64,000 bases of DNA, taken from positions 1 to 64,000 of the forward strand of contig NZ_MLFS01000014.1 of assembly GCF_002095485.1 (NCBI RefSeq), in the 5' to 3' direction. The DNA comes from Pantoea wallisii. Lineage in GTDB: Bacteria; Pseudomonadota; Gammaproteobacteria; Enterobacterales; Enterobacteriaceae. The notes below the pieces were generated by a model. That model had not been told where the DNA came from. It did not search any database and worked only from the letters and a program-made list of their open reading frames with translations. Positions 39,111 to 49,968 of this stretch are shown here, piece by piece (within the stretch, counting starts at the first letter, position 1; each line of letters starts with the position of its first letter). Made by a program: the position numbers and the translations under genes.

Positions 39111-40466
39111 TTAACGCCCTAACCGATCCAGCAGTTTCTGGTGAATACCACCAAACCCACCGTTACTCATCACCAGAATCGAATCGCCTGGCTGAGCGGC
39201 TTTTGCCACCATCTCTACCAGCGTATCGATATCCGCGCTGCAGTGCGCCGGCTGAATACAGGCTTCGGCAACATCGGAGACCTGCCACGGAATGTGGTGC
39301 GGCTGGAACAGGAACACCTCATCAGCCCGGCCAAGCGACGGTGCCAGATCGTTTTTGCTGACGCCCATTTTCATGGTGTTGGAGCGCGGCTCCAGTACCG
39401 CCAGAATACGCGCGGTGCCGCCCACTTTGCTGCGCAGCGCTGCCAGCGTGGCGTGAATAGCCGTCGGGTGGTGAGCAAAATCGTCATAAACTTTGATGCG
39501 GTTGACCTCGCCACGCAGCTCAAGACGACGACGCGCATTGATAAAGCTGCTCAGCGCTTCGCCAGCATCCGCCGGCTTCACGCCAACGTGACGCGCCGCC
39601 GCAATGGCCATCAGGCCGTTGTGCATGTTGTGCTCGCCAACCAGCGCCCACTTCACCTCACCCGCTTTTTCGCCGTCGAGCCAGATCTCCCAGTGCGAGG
39701 CGTCCGGCGTCAGCTTTTTCGCCTGCCAGTGACCGTTATCCCCGACCGTCTCCTGCTCGCTCCAGCAGCCCATCGCCATCACCTGCTTCAGGTTATGATC
39801 GTGTTCAGGCAGCAGGATCTTGCCCTGACCGGGTACGATGCGGATCAAGTGGTGGAACTGCTTCTGGATCGCGCGCAGATCGTCAAAGATGTCTGCATGA
39901 TCGAACTCAAGGTTGTTGAGGATCAGCGTGCGCGGGCAGTAGTGCACAAACTTGGAGCGCTTATCGAAGAACGCGCAGTCGTACTCATCCGCTTCAATCA
40001 CGAAGAATGGACTTTTTCCTAATTTTGCCGATACCGCAAAGTTTCCTGGCACACCACCAATAATGAAGCCCGGTTCGAGGCCGCAAGCCTCCAGAATCCA
40101 CGCTGCCATGCCGGCTGTGGTGGTTTTGCCGTGGGTTCCTGCCACTGCCAGCACCCAGCGGTCGCGCAGCACGAAATCGTGCAGCCACTGCGGCCCGGAA
40201 AGATAGGGAATGTTCCGTTCCAGCACCGCTTCCACGCACGGGTTGCCGCGCGTCATGGCGTTGCCGATGATCACCAGGTCCGGCTGCGGCTCAAGCTGGC
40301 TTGCGTCGTAACCTTCTGTTAATTCAATACCTTGCTGTTCCAGCAAAGTACTCATTGGCGGGTAGACATTGGCATCTGAGCCGGTCACTTCGTGCCCCAG
40401 CGAGCGTGCCAGCATCGCCAGGCCGCCCATGAAAGTGCCACAAATCCCAAGGATGTGAATGCGCAT
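39111..40466 (-). CDS. mpl: Mpl, murein tripeptide ligase
   Basis: Mpl recycles the tripeptide L-Ala-gamma-D-Glu-meso-DAP by ligating it to UDP-MurNAc. The 451-residue Mur-ligase-family enzyme starts MRIHILGICGTFMGG and has the ATP P-loop AGTHGKTTTAGM at about residues 109-120. I chose this start over one four codons upstream because it fits the family. It is divergent from fbp. Confidence 0.96.
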   Translation of the reverse strand: MRIHILGICGTFMGGLAMLARSLGHEVTGSDANVYPPMSTLLEQQGIELTEGYDASQLEPQPDLVIIGNAMTRGNPCVEAVLERNIPYLSGPQWLHDFVLRDRWVLAVAGTHGKTTTAGMAAWILEACGLEPGFIIGGVPGNFAVSAKLGKSPFFVIEADEYDCAFFDKRSKFVHYCPRTLILNNLEFDHADIFDDLRAIQKQFHHLIRIVPGQGKILLPEHDHNLKQVMAMGCWSEQETVGDNGHWQAKKLTPDASHWEIWLDGEKAGEVKWALVGEHNMHNGLMAIAAARHVGVKPADAGEALSSFINARRRLELRGEVNRIKVYDDFAHHPTAIHATLAALRSKVGGTARILAVLEPRSNTMKMGVSKNDLAPSLGRADEVFLFQPHHIPWQVSDVAEACIQPAHCSADIDTLVEMVAKAAQPGDSILVMSNGGFGGIHQKLLDRLGR

Positions 40467-40634
40467 AACGAGATCCATTACTCAAAAGTTCGGCGCACAG
40501 TGTAACGCCGAGTCAGGAGGGAAGAAACGGATTAGGACTATGGTTTTTAAAGTTCAATCGGCTAAACTGCGTACGCATACGTTGGTAGCTTGTTACAGCT
40601 GCTGCCACTCCATCGTAGATTCAGGGAATGTGTT

Positions 40635-41642
40635 ATGAAAACGTTAGGCGAATTCATCGTCGAGAAGCAACACGACTTTCCTCACGCCACAGGTGAACTG
40701 ACGGCGCTGATTTCTTCCATCAAGCTGGGCGCTAAAATTATCCACCGCGATATCAATAAAGCGGGTCTGGTGGACATTCTGGGTGCCAGCGGCGTGGAAA
40801 ACGTGCAGGGTGAGCAGCAGATGAAGCTGGACCTGTTCGCTAACGAAAAGCTGAAAGCCGCTCTTAAGGCACGCGGTGTCGTCGCCGGGATTGCTTCGGA
40901 AGAAGAAGATGAATTTGTAATCTTTGAGGGATCGGAGAACGGTAAGTACGTTGTCTTGATGGATCCGCTGGACGGTTCGTCGAACATCGACGTTAACGTT
41001 TCCGTGGGAACAATCTTCTCTATTTACCACCGTATCAGTGAGCCAGGCACGCCAATCACCGAAGCGGACTTCATGCAGCCGGGCCATAAGCAGGTCGCGG
41101 CCGGTTATGTGGTATATGGCTCATCGACCATGATGGTGTATACCACCGGCGTAGGCGTACACGCCTTCACTTACGATCCGTCGCTCGGCGTATTCTGCCT
41201 GAGCCACGAGCGCATGACCTTCCCGGAGAAAGGGTATACCTACTCAATTAACGAAGGTAACTACATCCGCTTCCCGCAGGGTGTGAAGAAATACCTGAAG
41301 TTCTGCCAGGAAGAGGATGCCTCAACCCGCCGCCCTTATACTTCGCGCTATATCGGTTCGCTGGTGGCCGACTTCCACCGTAACCTGCTGAAAGGCGGCA
41401 TCTACCTCTATCCAAGCACCGCCAGCCACCCGAAAGGTAAGCTGCGCCTGCTGTATGAGTGCAACCCGATGGCGTTCCTGGCTGAACAGGCCGGCGGCAA
41501 AGCCAGCGACGGTAAAAACCGGATTCTTGATATTCAACCGGAAACCCTGCATCAGCGCTGCCCGTTCTTCTGCGGCAACGATGGCATGGTTGATGATGTT
41601 GAACGCTTTATCCGTGAGTATCCGGACGATCATCAGGCATAA
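40635..41642 (+). CDS. fbp: Fbp, class I fructose-1,6-bisphosphatase
   Basis: This is the gluconeogenic phosphatase that converts fructose 1,6-bisphosphate to fructose 6-phosphate. The 335-residue protein shows the metal-binding [13 protein letters not shown] at about residues 109-121 and the substrate site region [21 protein letters not shown] chose ATG 40635, which matches the E. coli N-terminus. Its last 10 bp overlap the convergent nlp-like gene. Confidence 0.96.
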   Translation: MKTLGEFIVEKQHDFPHATGELTALISSIKLGAKIIHRDINKAGLVDILGASGVENVQGEQQMKLDLFANEKLKAALKARGVVAGIASEEEDEFVIFEGSENGKYVVLMDPLDGSSNIDVNVSVGTIFSIYHRISEPGTPITEADFMQPGHKQVAAGYVVYGSSTMMVYTTGVGVHAFTYDPSLGVFCLSHERMTFPEKGYTYSINEGNYIRFPQGVKKYLKFCQEEDASTRRPYTSRYIGSLVADFHRNLLKGGIYLYPSTASHPKGKLRLLYECNPMAFLAEQAGGKASDGKNRILDIQPETLHQRCPFFCGNDGMVDDVERFIREYPDDHQA

Positions 41643-41947
41643 CGAACCAGCCCCGATCGCCAGCCCGCCTCAGTGCGGCTTTTTGTTGCCTTATTTCTGA
41701 TTCTGGCCTGACGATCGATCAGCGCGCCATCCTCCGCATAGTAGCGGCTCGGCCAGATCTCCTGTGGCGTAATACCGATGGCTTCGGCAATCAGCCATTC
41801 GCCTTTGGGCCAGGGTCGCGCCAGCGCATTGGCCAGTGTGGTGGAGCATAATCCTGACTGACGCGACACGGCCGCCATTGAGGTCCCTTTTTTACGCAGT
41901 GCGGCGATAATATCGGCAGGATGCCAGTCTTGTTTTACATTATCCAC
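41633..41947 (-). CDS. Nlp/Ner-family small DNA-binding protein
   Basis: The 104-residue protein belongs to the Ner/Nlp (SfsB) family of phage-derived regulators: [18 protein letters not shown] leads into a helix-turn-helix and ends with [25 protein letters not shown] chose GTG 41947 after AAAGGAGAG. The 3' end overlaps fbp and its likely terminator, so the last 15 or so residues are encoded opposite those sequences. It is divergent from an XRE-type regulator with two operator-like palindromes between them. Targets unknown. Confidence 0.8.
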   Translation of the reverse strand: MDNVKQDWHPADIIAALRKKGTSMAAVSRQSGLCSTTLANALARPWPKGEWLIAEAIGITPQEIWPSRYYAEDGALIDRQARIRNKATKSRTEAGWRSGLVRYA

Positions 41948-41985
41948 GCAAACTCTCCTTTGTCCGCTTATCCTTTCCAGTAACG

Positions 41986-42006
41986 ATACTACGTTACTCG
42001 TAGTAT
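41986..42006. promoter_or_regulatory. Operator-like palindrome, ATACTACG-N5-CGTAGTAT
   Basis: Perfect 8-bp arms around TTACT lie between the divergent nlp-like and XRE genes. The inner CTACG-N5-CGTAG pattern is repeated at 42023-42037. Confidence 0.65.
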
Positions 42007-42022
42007 CTGACAAGCGGTAAAT

Positions 42023-42037
42023 CTACGATTCTCGTAG
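42023..42037. promoter_or_regulatory. Operator-like palindrome, CTACG-N5-CGTAG, abutting the XRE start
   Basis: Perfect 5-bp arms around ATTCT, ending 2 bp before the XRE start codon and 34 bp from the first palindrome. It occupies the position where a ribosome binding site would be, and no clear Shine-Dalgarno sequence is visible. Confidence 0.65.
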
Positions 42038-42039
42038 TC

Positions 42040-42327
42040 ATGAAACCGACCTCCTCCCTGCAAGAAACCTTCTGCCGGCGCCTGAAACAGGCGCGGCTGG
42101 CGAAGCATTTTTCGCAGAAAGGGTTGGGGATTGCGGCGGGAATTGAGGAGTTTTCGGCCAGCGCGCGTATTAACCGTTACGAGCTGGGCGTACATAAACC
42201 CGATCTGCTGACGCTGCAACTGCTGGCAAAGGCGCTGGACGTTCCTGCCGCCTATTTTCTGGCAGAGAACGATCGGCTGGCCGAGATGATTCTGGCCTTT
42301 CCGGATGACACAAACGCTACCGTTTGA
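42040..42327 (+). CDS. XRE-family helix-turn-helix regulator
   Basis: The 95-residue protein has one Cro/CI-type domain (about residues 7-70: FCRRLKQARLAKHFSQKGLG, then SARINRYELGVHKPDLLTLQ) and a short acidic tail. It may bind the two palindromes at its own promoter. The start codon directly follows a palindrome, so the transcript may be leaderless or poorly translated. Confidence 0.8.
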   Translation: MKPTSSLQETFCRRLKQARLAKHFSQKGLGIAAGIEEFSASARINRYELGVHKPDLLTLQLLAKALDVPAAYFLAENDRLAEMILAFPDDTNATV

Positions 42328-42332
42328 GATTG

Positions 42333-42352
42333 GGTGCGCATGACCGCGCACC
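42333..42352. repeat. Isolated unit of the GGTGCGCAT palindrome family
   Basis: GGTGCGCATGACCGCGCACC lies 6 bp after the XRE stop, between it and the convergent chemoreceptor gene. It is a slightly decayed member of the family at 26601 and 33571. Confidence 0.7.
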
Positions 42353-42365
42353 CTGTACCCTCTGT

Positions 42366-43928
42366 TTACGCTGTCGCCACGCGGAACTGCGCCATCGAAG
42401 CCTGCAGCTGCTGTGACTGTGCCTCCAGCGATTGCGTGGCGGCACTTGCCTGCTCCACCAGCGCGGCGTTTTGCTGCGCCGCTTCATCCATTTGCGTTAC
42501 CGCCTGATTAACCTGCTCAATACCGCGGCTCTGCTCCCCGGAAGCGATGGAGATCTCCTTCATCAGCGCCGTTACGCGCATCACTTCGCTGGAGATCTCA
42601 TCCATGGTTTCACCGGCGCGCGTGGCCATGTTGCTGCCCTCTTTCACCCGCATTTGCGATTCGCTAATCAGCTCGCGAATCTCTTTCGCGGCGGTAGCGC
42701 TGCGTCCGGCCAGCGTGCGCACCTCGTTGGCCACCACGGCAAAACCGCGCCCCTGCTCGCCCGCTCGCGCCGCTTCTACTGAGGCGTTCAGCGCCAGGAT
42801 ATTGGTCTGGAAAGCGATGCCGTCAATCACGCTCAGGATATCAGCGATGCGATCGGAGCTGTGGGTGATCTCCCGCATCTTCTCCATCACATAGCACACC
42901 ACTTCTGCGCCACGATCGGCGGTATCCGAGACGCTGCTCGCCAGCTGGTTGGCCTGCTGCGCATTGCTGGCGTTGAGCCGCACCGTGGCGGTGAGCTGCT
43001 CCATGCTAGCAGCGGTCTGCTCCAGCGAGGCCGCAGACTCTTCCGTGCGCTGGGACAGATGCACCGTACCGGCAGCCAGTTCACGGCTGCCCACGTCAAT
43101 TTGCAGGCTGGCTTCACGCACCTGGCTTACCGAATGGCACAGTGCCGCCTGCATGTTGGCAAGCGCCTGATTGAGGCGACCGATTTCGTTTTTACCCGGC
43201 GCCGGCAGCGGCTGCGACAGATCGCCCGCCGCGATCTGCTCCAGATGTTTGATGGCATCGTTCAGTGGCGTAATAAACAGGCGGCGCAGCAGTTGCCACG
43301 ACAGCACAATCAGCAGCACCGTCAGCGCCATCACCACGCCGATCAAAATCTTCATCAGCGCTTCGTTATAGGCCGCCGCAGCCAGGCGTGCAGCAGAGAC
43401 CTGATCGGCATAAGCGCTGAAATCATCAACCGCTTTCGCATAGTCAGCCGCCAGCTTCGACTGGTTGCCCTCCAGCACCTGATAATACTCATCGGTGTAC
43501 TGCTTCTGCAGCGCATCGATCATCGGTTTAATGCCTTGCTGGTCGTACGCCTTGTAAGTGGCGACGATGGCATCCGCCAGCACTTTACCCTGTGCCGTTA
43601 CGGTGCCAGCCTCGACAAATGCCTGCAGGAACTGGTGCGAACTGTCCACTGCGGCCTGAGCCTGTTTGGTCACCGCCGAGCCCTCATCCAGCAGGCCGAT
43701 CTCGATTTTGCGTACTGCCAGGGCGGCATTGGCCCGAGCACGCATGAGCTCCGATCGGCTTTGATACAGCTTATTGAGCTCAATACCCTGAATGCGATTG
43801 ATAGCATCCAGCGACTGATTGCCAGCATTAATGGCATAAATTCCCATACCGCTGACCAGCAGCAGCAGTAGTGTCATAAAAGCGAGTAAGGCGCGTATCC
43901 CATTCCGTATCGATAACTGTTTGATCAT
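42366..43928 (-). CDS. Methyl-accepting chemotaxis protein (Tsr/Tar type)
   Basis: The 520-residue chemoreceptor has a first membrane helix at about residues 11-32, a four-helix-bundle periplasmic ligand domain, a second membrane helix at about 190-212, a HAMP domain and a long signalling coiled coil with the conserved tip [20 protein letters not shown] and [20 protein letters not shown]. The C-terminus ends MAQFRVATA without the NWETF-like CheR docking pentapeptide. The ligand is unknown. Confidence 0.93.
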   Translation of the reverse strand: MIKQLSIRNGIRALLAFMTLLLLLVSGMGIYAINAGNQSLDAINRIQGIELNKLYQSRSELMRARANAALAVRKIEIGLLDEGSAVTKQAQAAVDSSHQFLQAFVEAGTVTAQGKVLADAIVATYKAYDQQGIKPMIDALQKQYTDEYYQVLEGNQSKLAADYAKAVDDFSAYADQVSAARLAAAAYNEALMKILIGVVMALTVLLIVLSWQLLRRLFITPLNDAIKHLEQIAAGDLSQPLPAPGKNEIGRLNQALANMQAALCHSVSQVREASLQIDVGSRELAAGTVHLSQRTEESAASLEQTAASMEQLTATVRLNASNAQQANQLASSVSDTADRGAEVVCYVMEKMREITHSSDRIADILSVIDGIAFQTNILALNASVEAARAGEQGRGFAVVANEVRTLAGRSATAAKEIRELISESQMRVKEGSNMATRAGETMDEISSEVMRVTALMKEISIASGEQSRGIEQVNQAVTQMDEAAQQNAALVEQASAATQSLEAQSQQLQASMAQFRVATA

Positions 43929-44098
43929 GATAATTCCCGTGTGCTTTTAAAAAAGGGAGAATCCAGTAGCCCTAAAACGGAGAGATTATCGGCAGTGACA
44001 GGCAGAAACTTTATCGCTCGTTGATGGTCAATGTGCTGACTATCGCTTACGCTTCAGCATGACTGAAGTCCGCCACATCAAAATGAAGGAATCAAACG

Positions 44099-44512
44099 AT
44101 GAAAAAATGGCTGCCCATAGCCTGCCTTTTTGCCAGTTCAATGGCGCTGGCACAGCAGAACCCGCTCGATCAGCAGCTCCAGCAGTGCCTGGACAAGGAG
44201 TCCAGCACCACCGGCATGTCTCAATGCTACGGAACGGCCACTAAAGCCTGGGACAAAGAGATGAACACCCAGTACAACCAGGTGATGAAAAAATTAACCG
44301 GTGAGCCGAAAGACAAATTACGCAGCGCTCAGCGCGCCTGGCTGGCTTATCGTGACAGCTGGAACGCCGCCAGCCGCAGTTACTTCCTTAGCTCGCAGGG
44401 CAGCATGGCCGCGCTGTCGATTGGCGCACAGAGCGTCAGCCTGGTGCGCAACCAGGCGCTGATGCTGCAATCACTGAATAAAGGCAGTTGCGCCAATCCC
44501 GATGATTGTTGA
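44099..44512 (+). CDS. LprI-family (DUF1311) secreted protein
   Basis: The 137-residue protein has a signal peptide (MKKWLPIACLFASSMALA) and the DUF1311/LprI domain with four cysteines (QQCLDKE, SQCYGTA, GSCANPDDC) and the motif LRSAQRAWLAYRD. Some family members inhibit lysozyme; whether this one does is unknown. ATG 44099 opens the gene with AATGAAGGAATC upstream. Confidence 0.85.
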   Translation: MKKWLPIACLFASSMALAQQNPLDQQLQQCLDKESSTTGMSQCYGTATKAWDKEMNTQYNQVMKKLTGEPKDKLRSAQRAWLAYRDSWNAASRSYFLSSQGSMAALSIGAQSVSLVRNQALMLQSLNKGSCANPDDC

Positions 44513-44582
44513 TAAATGGGGGCGTTAAAAAAAACGCTTAGCGCTGACAATGGTCAGCGCGCTCATTATCAACGGAGAAACC

Positions 44583-45032
44583 ATGGCTGCCTACGCCTCA
44601 ACCCTCATTCTTGTCTGCCTCGCCGTTCTTAGCTATTTCGTCCACAACAGTGCCGTTACCATCTCGATTCTGATCCTGCTGGCTATCAAGCTGACCCCGC
44701 TGGCGCAGTTCTTCCCGTACGTGGAAAAACAGGGTATTCAGATTGGCATCATTATTCTTACCGTGGCGGTCATGGCGCCGCTGGCGAGCGGTACGTTGCC
44801 GGCTTCGTCGCTGCTGAAGTCGTTCGCTAACTGGCAATCGATTGTGGCTATTGTGGTGGGCGTGTTTGTGGCGTGGCTTGGCGGGCGTGGGGTGAATTTT
44901 ATGAGCGTGCAGCCGTCAGTGGTTGGGGGATTGCTGATAGGGACCGTTATCGGCGTCGCCTTCTTTCGCGGCGTGCCGGTCGGCCCCCTGATTGCCGCCG
45001 GGATTGTATCGCTGTTTGTCACCGCGAAGTAG
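44583..45032 (+). CDS. YeaL-like DUF441 membrane protein
   Basis: The 149-residue protein has four to five hydrophobic segments and the DUF441 signatures [29 protein letters not shown] and [21 protein letters not shown]. It is similar to E. coli YeaL, whose function is unknown. I chose ATG 44583 after AACGGAGAAACC; an in-frame ATG 33 bp upstream lacks a comparable site. Confidence 0.9.
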   Translation: MAAYASTLILVCLAVLSYFVHNSAVTISILILLAIKLTPLAQFFPYVEKQGIQIGIIILTVAVMAPLASGTLPASSLLKSFANWQSIVAIVVGVFVAWLGGRGVNFMSVQPSVVGGLLIGTVIGVAFFRGVPVGPLIAAGIVSLFVTAK

Positions 45033-45132
45033 CGGCATGGAGCATTCCGAAACGCCAAAAAGGGGGCATACTTTCAGAGTCAGTTGGCTATAATAGCCGT
45101 CACTCAACATACGACTAATGAAGGAAAGCCAG

Positions 45133-45663
45133 ATGAGTTTGAACCAGGTGCCTGCAGGTAAAGATCTGCCAGAAGATATCTATGTCGTCATCGAGATCCC
45201 GGCGAATGCCGATCCGATCAAATATGAAGTGGACAAAGAGTCTGGCGCCCTGTTTGTAGACCGTTTCATGTCTACCGCCATGTTCTATCCGTGCAACTAC
45301 GGTTACATCAACCATACGCTGTCTCTGGATGGTGACCCGGTTGACGTCCTGGTACCGACCCCGTATCCGCTGCAGCCGGGTTCAGTGATTCGCTGCCGTC
45401 CGGTTGGCGTGCTGAAGATGACCGACGAGTCTGGCGAAGATGCCAAACTGGTTGCCGTTCCGCACACCAAACTGAGCAAAGAGTACGATCACATCAAAGA
45501 CGTGAACGACCTGCCAGAGCTGCTGAAAGCGCAGATCACCCACTTCTTTGAGCACTACAAAGATCTGGAAAAAGGCAAGTGGGTGAAGGTTGACGGCTGG
45601 GATAACGCAGAAGCGGCCAAAGCTGAAATCATCTCCTCTTTCGAGCGCGCCCAGAAGAAATAA
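45133..45663 (+). CDS. ppa: Ppa, inorganic pyrophosphatase
   Basis: This is the essential soluble pyrophosphatase that hydrolyses PPi from biosynthesis. The 176-residue family I enzyme carries the signature DGDPVDVLV at the metal site and matches E. coli throughout. I chose ATG 45133 after AAGGAAAG, which gives [14 protein letters not shown] strong terminator follows. Confidence 0.97.
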   Translation: MSLNQVPAGKDLPEDIYVVIEIPANADPIKYEVDKESGALFVDRFMSTAMFYPCNYGYINHTLSLDGDPVDVLVPTPYPLQPGSVIRCRPVGVLKMTDESGEDAKLVAVPHTKLSKEYDHIKDVNDLPELLKAQITHFFEHYKDLEKGKWVKVDGWDNAEAAKAEIISSFERAQKK

Positions 45664-45691
45664 GTTTTTTTGGTGCATGCGCCTTATGTCG

Positions 45692-45721
45692 TGGCCGTCC
45701 TCCGGGGCGGCCATTTTTTTT
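45692..45721 (+). terminator. Terminator after ppa
   Basis: TGGCCG pairs with CGGCCA around TCCTCCGGGG, with eight T following. Confidence 0.92.
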
Positions 45722-45805
45722 GCCCAAATCGGGTGGATTGTCAGAAAAGCGGCGCAGAGCAGACCGGCCAAACCGCTGTCTCTCCCGGATGCGCATCCCA
45801 CGGCA

Positions 45806-45846
45806 TAAATAAAAACACCGCCTTGTGGGCGGTGTTTTTATTTATG
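45806..45846. terminator. Bidirectional terminator before ytfP
   Basis: ATAAATAAAAACACCGCC pairs with GGGCGGTGTTTTTATTTAT around a TTGT loop. The A/T tracts on both sides allow it to work for ppa readthrough and for the tam-ytfP operon; it overlaps the ytfP stop. Confidence 0.92.
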
Positions 45847-46195
45847 CATCCGTTTCGCCATCGCGCGTTAGCCAGTCGCCGCTCGCGATGCGGGTGCGGC
45901 CAGCAATCGAGCGCTGATACACGTACAGCCAGGCGCTACCATACGGCGTCTGAATAAGCTGACGCTTATACTCGCCGTTCTTACTGCGCAAGGCATCAAG
46001 CTCGCCAAGGGTACTGGCATCAATGCGATAGACCTCGCAATAGACCGTGCCGCTCCCCTCAACCACGCCCGGATAGTGACCCAAATTGTAGAGATCAAAC
46101 CCTTCAATCTGATGGTCGCCGAGCCATTGCGCATTGGTCATCCAGTGACTATTTCCCTGTTTGCGCCGTAAAGTGCCGTAGACAATTATTCGCAT
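45842..46195 (-). CDS. ytfP: YtfP, gamma-glutamylcyclotransferase-fold protein
   Basis: The 117-residue protein has the BtrG/GGCT fold start IVYGTLRRKQGNSHWM and the family motif YNLGHYPGVV. No specific reaction is established for E. coli YtfP. It starts 2 bp after the tamB stop, so it is the third gene of the tamA-tamB-ytfP operon. Confidence 0.92.
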   Translation of the reverse strand: MRIIVYGTLRRKQGNSHWMTNAQWLGDHQIEGFDLYNLGHYPGVVEGSGTVYCEVYRIDASTLGELDALRSKNGEYKRQLIQTPYGSAWLYVYQRSIAGRTRIASGDWLTRDGETDA

Positions 46196-46197
46196 TG

Positions 46198-49100
46198 CTA
46201 AAACTCAAACTGATAGAGCAAATCCAGTGCCTGATCGAGACCCGACACGGCTTCCAAATAGAGTTTGGGCATCAGGCGATAACGCAAGGTTAAGGTCGCC
46301 AGTGAATCAAATATGCCAACACCGTATTTTACCTGCAGACCCGGCAGCACATAACCACTCACCTGTACCTGCTGGCTGTCGCCGACACCGGTGGTATCAA
46401 GCGCAAGGTTACTGACGCCAAACGTCTCGCCGATTTTACCCATAACCTGCCCACTTTGTGCAACCCCCAGGCCCACAAGCGCTGAAGTTAATGCGTTACT
46501 GTCGCCATCGCTGCTGAGTCCCTGGCCGCGTAACAGATAGGAGAGCGCCTCCTGTTGCGACATCGCCGGGTCAGAGAACACCTCCACCTTTGGCTCATCC
46601 GCCAGCCCGGTCACGCGTAAGCCGGCGGTGACATCATCCTCTGTCGCTTCCGGGTTACGGATGGCCTCGAGGTTAACATAAGGTTGATCCGGTGGGCCGG
46701 CGAACTGCAGCTCGCCTTTCCGCACGATCAAATCCTGTCCATAGGCGTGGAAGCGGCCAGAAGGGATATTGATTTGGCCGTTTAAGCCAAGCCCGGTCTT
46801 ATCCTGCACCAGTTTGAGATCACCGTTCAGACGCGCTTTGAGGCCAAAGGCCGAGAGGCGCACATCGTTCCCGACATGGATCACCAGGTTACTGTTGATC
46901 GGCACCGCCGCGGTTTTAGGCTGAATCGGCTTCAGGTTCTCGTCCAGCATGACCTCATCCGATGACACGCCGGTCGCGCTCTCCGGCACTTCCTGTACCG
47001 TGATGCGCGCCCACGGAATGTCCACTTTGCCATCCAGATTGAAGGCCGCTGGCGTGGCGTCGAACACCAGGTCAGGTGAGACATCCATCCGCACCATGGG
47101 CGGCACGGTGACGCGAATGCGGCTGCCCTGCGCCGTCACGCGGGCGCGCCAGTTATCAAGCTGGCTCCAGTCCGCGTTACCGCCGAGGGTAAGATTGCCC
47201 TGCTGGGTCTGAATCAGACCATTCAGCGTCGAGCTCATGCCGTTAAACACCAGATTGAGATTGGCGGAGGTCAGCGTGACCGGCATAAAGCTGGCCTGCG
47301 CGTTCACGTCACTCAGGCCCAGCTGACCAAACACCTGCGGCTGCTGCAGCGAACCGCCGAGGCGCAGATTGCTGTTCAGTTTGCCCTGTACCTTCTCACC
47401 CTGCGACAGCGCCGGGTTGAGCATCGCCAGTGAAATATCGCGAATGCCTACCGTGCCCGACAGCTGGCGACGATTTTGCGGATCGGCAATTTGCACATTG
47501 CCGCTCAGCTGGCCGTTGTTAGCGATATGGATAAGCCAGTCGAGCTGGGCGCGGCCGTTACGCAGCGCGGCGTTAAGATTAAGCGTATCGAAAGCGATTG
47601 GCAGCGTATTGCCCTGCACATCCTGCGCCACTTTAACGCCGTTGCCTTTCAGCGAGACAGTGCCCGTGGGCAGCGCGCCGTCGGCGGTCCAGTTAACGCG
47701 CGCATCCCCGCTGAACACGCCACTGAGCTGCGTGGCATCGGTGAGGAACGGTTTGATCATCGCCAGATCAAAGCGGTTCAGCACCACGTGCGCGTGGCCG
47801 TCCGGCCCGGCTTCGATCGGTTCCGGCACGCAGAGCTGCGCGTTCGGGTTCTGCCAGCAGTGCGGACCGATGGTCGCAGTCTGTTTGCTATTGAGGTAAT
47901 CAATAGCCATCGCGCGCGTAAGGCGCCATTCGCCTACCGGCGTATCAAAGCGCGTATTGTTGAGATTGCCCTGCCAGCGTTGCGTCTGGCGATCAAAGCT
48001 GCCGCTCAGCGCCAGCTGGCCGGAAACCGGTTCGCCCTGCACGTTAAGTTTCAGCTGATGCTGCTTCTCGTTGCCGTCCGCATTAAGCGTCAGCAGGTTC
48101 ACTTTCAGCGCATCCTGCTGCAGCTGCTCCACGCGCAGCTTCAGCTTGCCGGCTACCTGATCGCTGGATTTCACATCGCTCTGCAGTGTTACACGGCGAA
48201 TCTGCAGCTGCTGCCAGCGCAGCCCGCTGGCGGTGAGATCGGCCAGCAGCTGGGGAGCCTGCAGCGTCCCGCGCGCTTTAACGGTGCCTTTTACCACACC
48301 GCCAAGTCCCGGCAGCGCGTTATCGAGATTAGGTGCATCCACATTAGCGTCAAGGTTGAGCGCGTCGCCCAACTCGCCTTTAACATCCAGGTGGTTGCGC
48401 CCCAGGGCAATATCGATACCGGGGATTTTCCACTGATTGTAGCTGTTGCCGGTCAGCGAGCCATTGGCACTCACCGCATTCTGCTTAACGTTACCTTTCA
48501 GCACCAGCTGCGGCACGCTGAGCTGCCAGCTACCGCCGTACAGGCTGCCGCGCGTGGTGATTTTACCGTCCAGCTTCGCCGGCCAGTCAGGATACTGCTT
48601 CGCGGTATTGATATCGGTTAACGTCAGTTCACTGCGCCAGCTGATGGCCTTGCTCCAGTCCACCAGCGCGGTGAGATCGACATGGCCCTGCAGCGCGGCA
48701 ACGCGCAGTTTATCAAGGCTAAATTGCTGCACGTTGCCTTTGCCATCCAGCGCAATGGTGGCGGGCGGTACCGCTTCGCCTTTAACAGCGGTACGCAGCG
48801 ACATGACGTAATAGGTCGCTTTCCCGCTGAACTGATAATCCAGATCGTCAGCCTGATACTGCACCGGGCCGGTCAGCGGCCAGCGCAACTGTGGGCTGGT
48901 CAGGCGGAGCGACAGTGGCAAACCGGCCACCGCAGGCTGTGCGGCAGCATCAAGCTGTGCCCGCACCGGACCGGAGAGATTCAGTCCGAGCTTCAACTCC
49001 TCGCGCATCGCGCCACCAAGATTCAGGCGGATCTTCTCGCCTTTGATCGGATCCACATTGAGCGTGCCGTTGAGGGCAAAGTTTACCGGCCAGTTATCGG

Positions 49101-49968
49101 CAAGCGTGGCGTCACCACTGGCATTGATCTGCCCCTGTGGCGAATCGATATCGAAGGTCTCCAGCTGCAGATGCCGATCGGCCGTTTTCGCCTTCAGCAG
49201 CAGGCGTGTAATCGAAACATCGGTATCACCGGTCAGCCGGAGTTGCTCGCCCAGCAGCGCCTGCACGGTGATATCCAGCGGCAGCCGGAAGTCCGGCAGC
49301 GCGGGCAGCAACGGCTGTGCAAACATCGCCTGCAGCGTTTCGCCCAGTGGCTTCTCATCCGGCTGCGGCTGCTGCACTTTAGGCTGAACCACCTGCTCAT
49401 TGGCCACCTCGGCAGCTTTCGGCAGCGCGATCAACAGGCTTTGTATATGGGTTGGATTGAGGGTAAGCGCACGCTCCTGCCACGTCAGACCGCTGGTGAA
49501 ATCCAGCAGTGAGATAGCCGTATCATCCACTTTTACATTGATGTTATGCAGGCTCACGTTGCTGAGCGTAATGGGGTACGGCGTGCTGAGGTTGGTGCTG
49601 CCGCTCTCCTCTTCCGGCGGCGGCGCGGCAGATGGCGTCATTTTTTTGCTGTCGACCACCACGCTGACATCCTGCAGCGCAATATCGTTCACGCACACCG
49701 ATGAGTGCAGTAAGCAATTAAGGTTAAGCGCCAGATGGAAGCGTCCGGCATCCACGCTGACGCCGGGCATCTCATACTTCACGCCGCTGAGCGTCAAATC
49801 GCGCCAGCCGCCGTCCACTTTGCTGATGGACAAGCCCGGCACCCAGCGATCCGCGCCCTTCAGTACCAGATGCAGGCCAGGCGTGGTGCCAATCAAAAAT
49901 GCGATGCTGCCCAACAGCAGCAGCAGGAAAATACCAATGCCAATCAGGACCTTTTTCCACAGCTTCAT
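46198..49968 (-). CDS. tamB: TamB, translocation and assembly module inner-membrane subunit
   Basis: The 1256-residue AsmA-like protein is anchored by an N-terminal membrane helix (residues about 7-27) and spans the periplasm with a long beta-rich taco-like domain ending in the conserved DUF490 region ([20 protein letters not shown]). With TamA it acts in outer-membrane protein assembly and in phospholipid transport. Length is close to E. coli (1259). It overlaps the tamA stop by 4 bp (ATGA). Confidence 0.95.
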   Translation of the reverse strand: MKLWKKVLIGIGIFLLLLLGSIAFLIGTTPGLHLVLKGADRWVPGLSISKVDGGWRDLTLSGVKYEMPGVSVDAGRFHLALNLNCLLHSSVCVNDIALQDVSVVVDSKKMTPSAAPPPEEESGSTNLSTPYPITLSNVSLHNINVKVDDTAISLLDFTSGLTWQERALTLNPTHIQSLLIALPKAAEVANEQVVQPKVQQPQPDEKPLGETLQAMFAQPLLPALPDFRLPLDITVQALLGEQLRLTGDTDVSITRLLLKAKTADRHLQLETFDIDSPQGQINASGDATLADNWPVNFALNGTLNVDPIKGEKIRLNLGGAMREELKLGLNLSGPVRAQLDAAAQPAVAGLPLSLRLTSPQLRWPLTGPVQYQADDLDYQFSGKATYYVMSLRTAVKGEAVPPATIALDGKGNVQQFSLDKLRVAALQGHVDLTALVDWSKAISWRSELTLTDINTAKQYPDWPAKLDGKITTRGSLYGGSWQLSVPQLVLKGNVKQNAVSANGSLTGNSYNQWKIPGIDIALGRNHLDVKGELGDALNLDANVDAPNLDNALPGLGGVVKGTVKARGTLQAPQLLADLTASGLRWQQLQIRRVTLQSDVKSSDQVAGKLKLRVEQLQQDALKVNLLTLNADGNEKQHQLKLNVQGEPVSGQLALSGSFDRQTQRWQGNLNNTRFDTPVGEWRLTRAMAIDYLNSKQTATIGPHCWQNPNAQLCVPEPIEAGPDGHAHVVLNRFDLAMIKPFLTDATQLSGVFSGDARVNWTADGALPTGTVSLKGNGVKVAQDVQGNTLPIAFDTLNLNAALRNGRAQLDWLIHIANNGQLSGNVQIADPQNRRQLSGTVGIRDISLAMLNPALSQGEKVQGKLNSNLRLGGSLQQPQVFGQLGLSDVNAQASFMPVTLTSANLNLVFNGMSSTLNGLIQTQQGNLTLGGNADWSQLDNWRARVTAQGSRIRVTVPPMVRMDVSPDLVFDATPAAFNLDGKVDIPWARITVQEVPESATGVSSDEVMLDENLKPIQPKTAAVPINSNLVIHVGNDVRLSAFGLKARLNGDLKLVQDKTGLGLNGQINIPSGRFHAYGQDLIVRKGELQFAGPPDQPYVNLEAIRNPEATEDDVTAGLRVTGLADEPKVEVFSDPAMSQQEALSYLLRGQGLSSDGDSNALTSALVGLGVAQSGQVMGKIGETFGVSNLALDTTGVGDSQQVQVSGYVLPGLQVKYGVGIFDSLATLTLRYRLMPKLYLEAVSGLDQALDLLYQFEF

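Noticed and set aside
47476-48621. Open frame of 381 codons opposite tamB
   Set aside because: It is antisense to a conserved 1256-residue protein, has no recognisable domain and reflects the GC-rich codon pattern of tamB.
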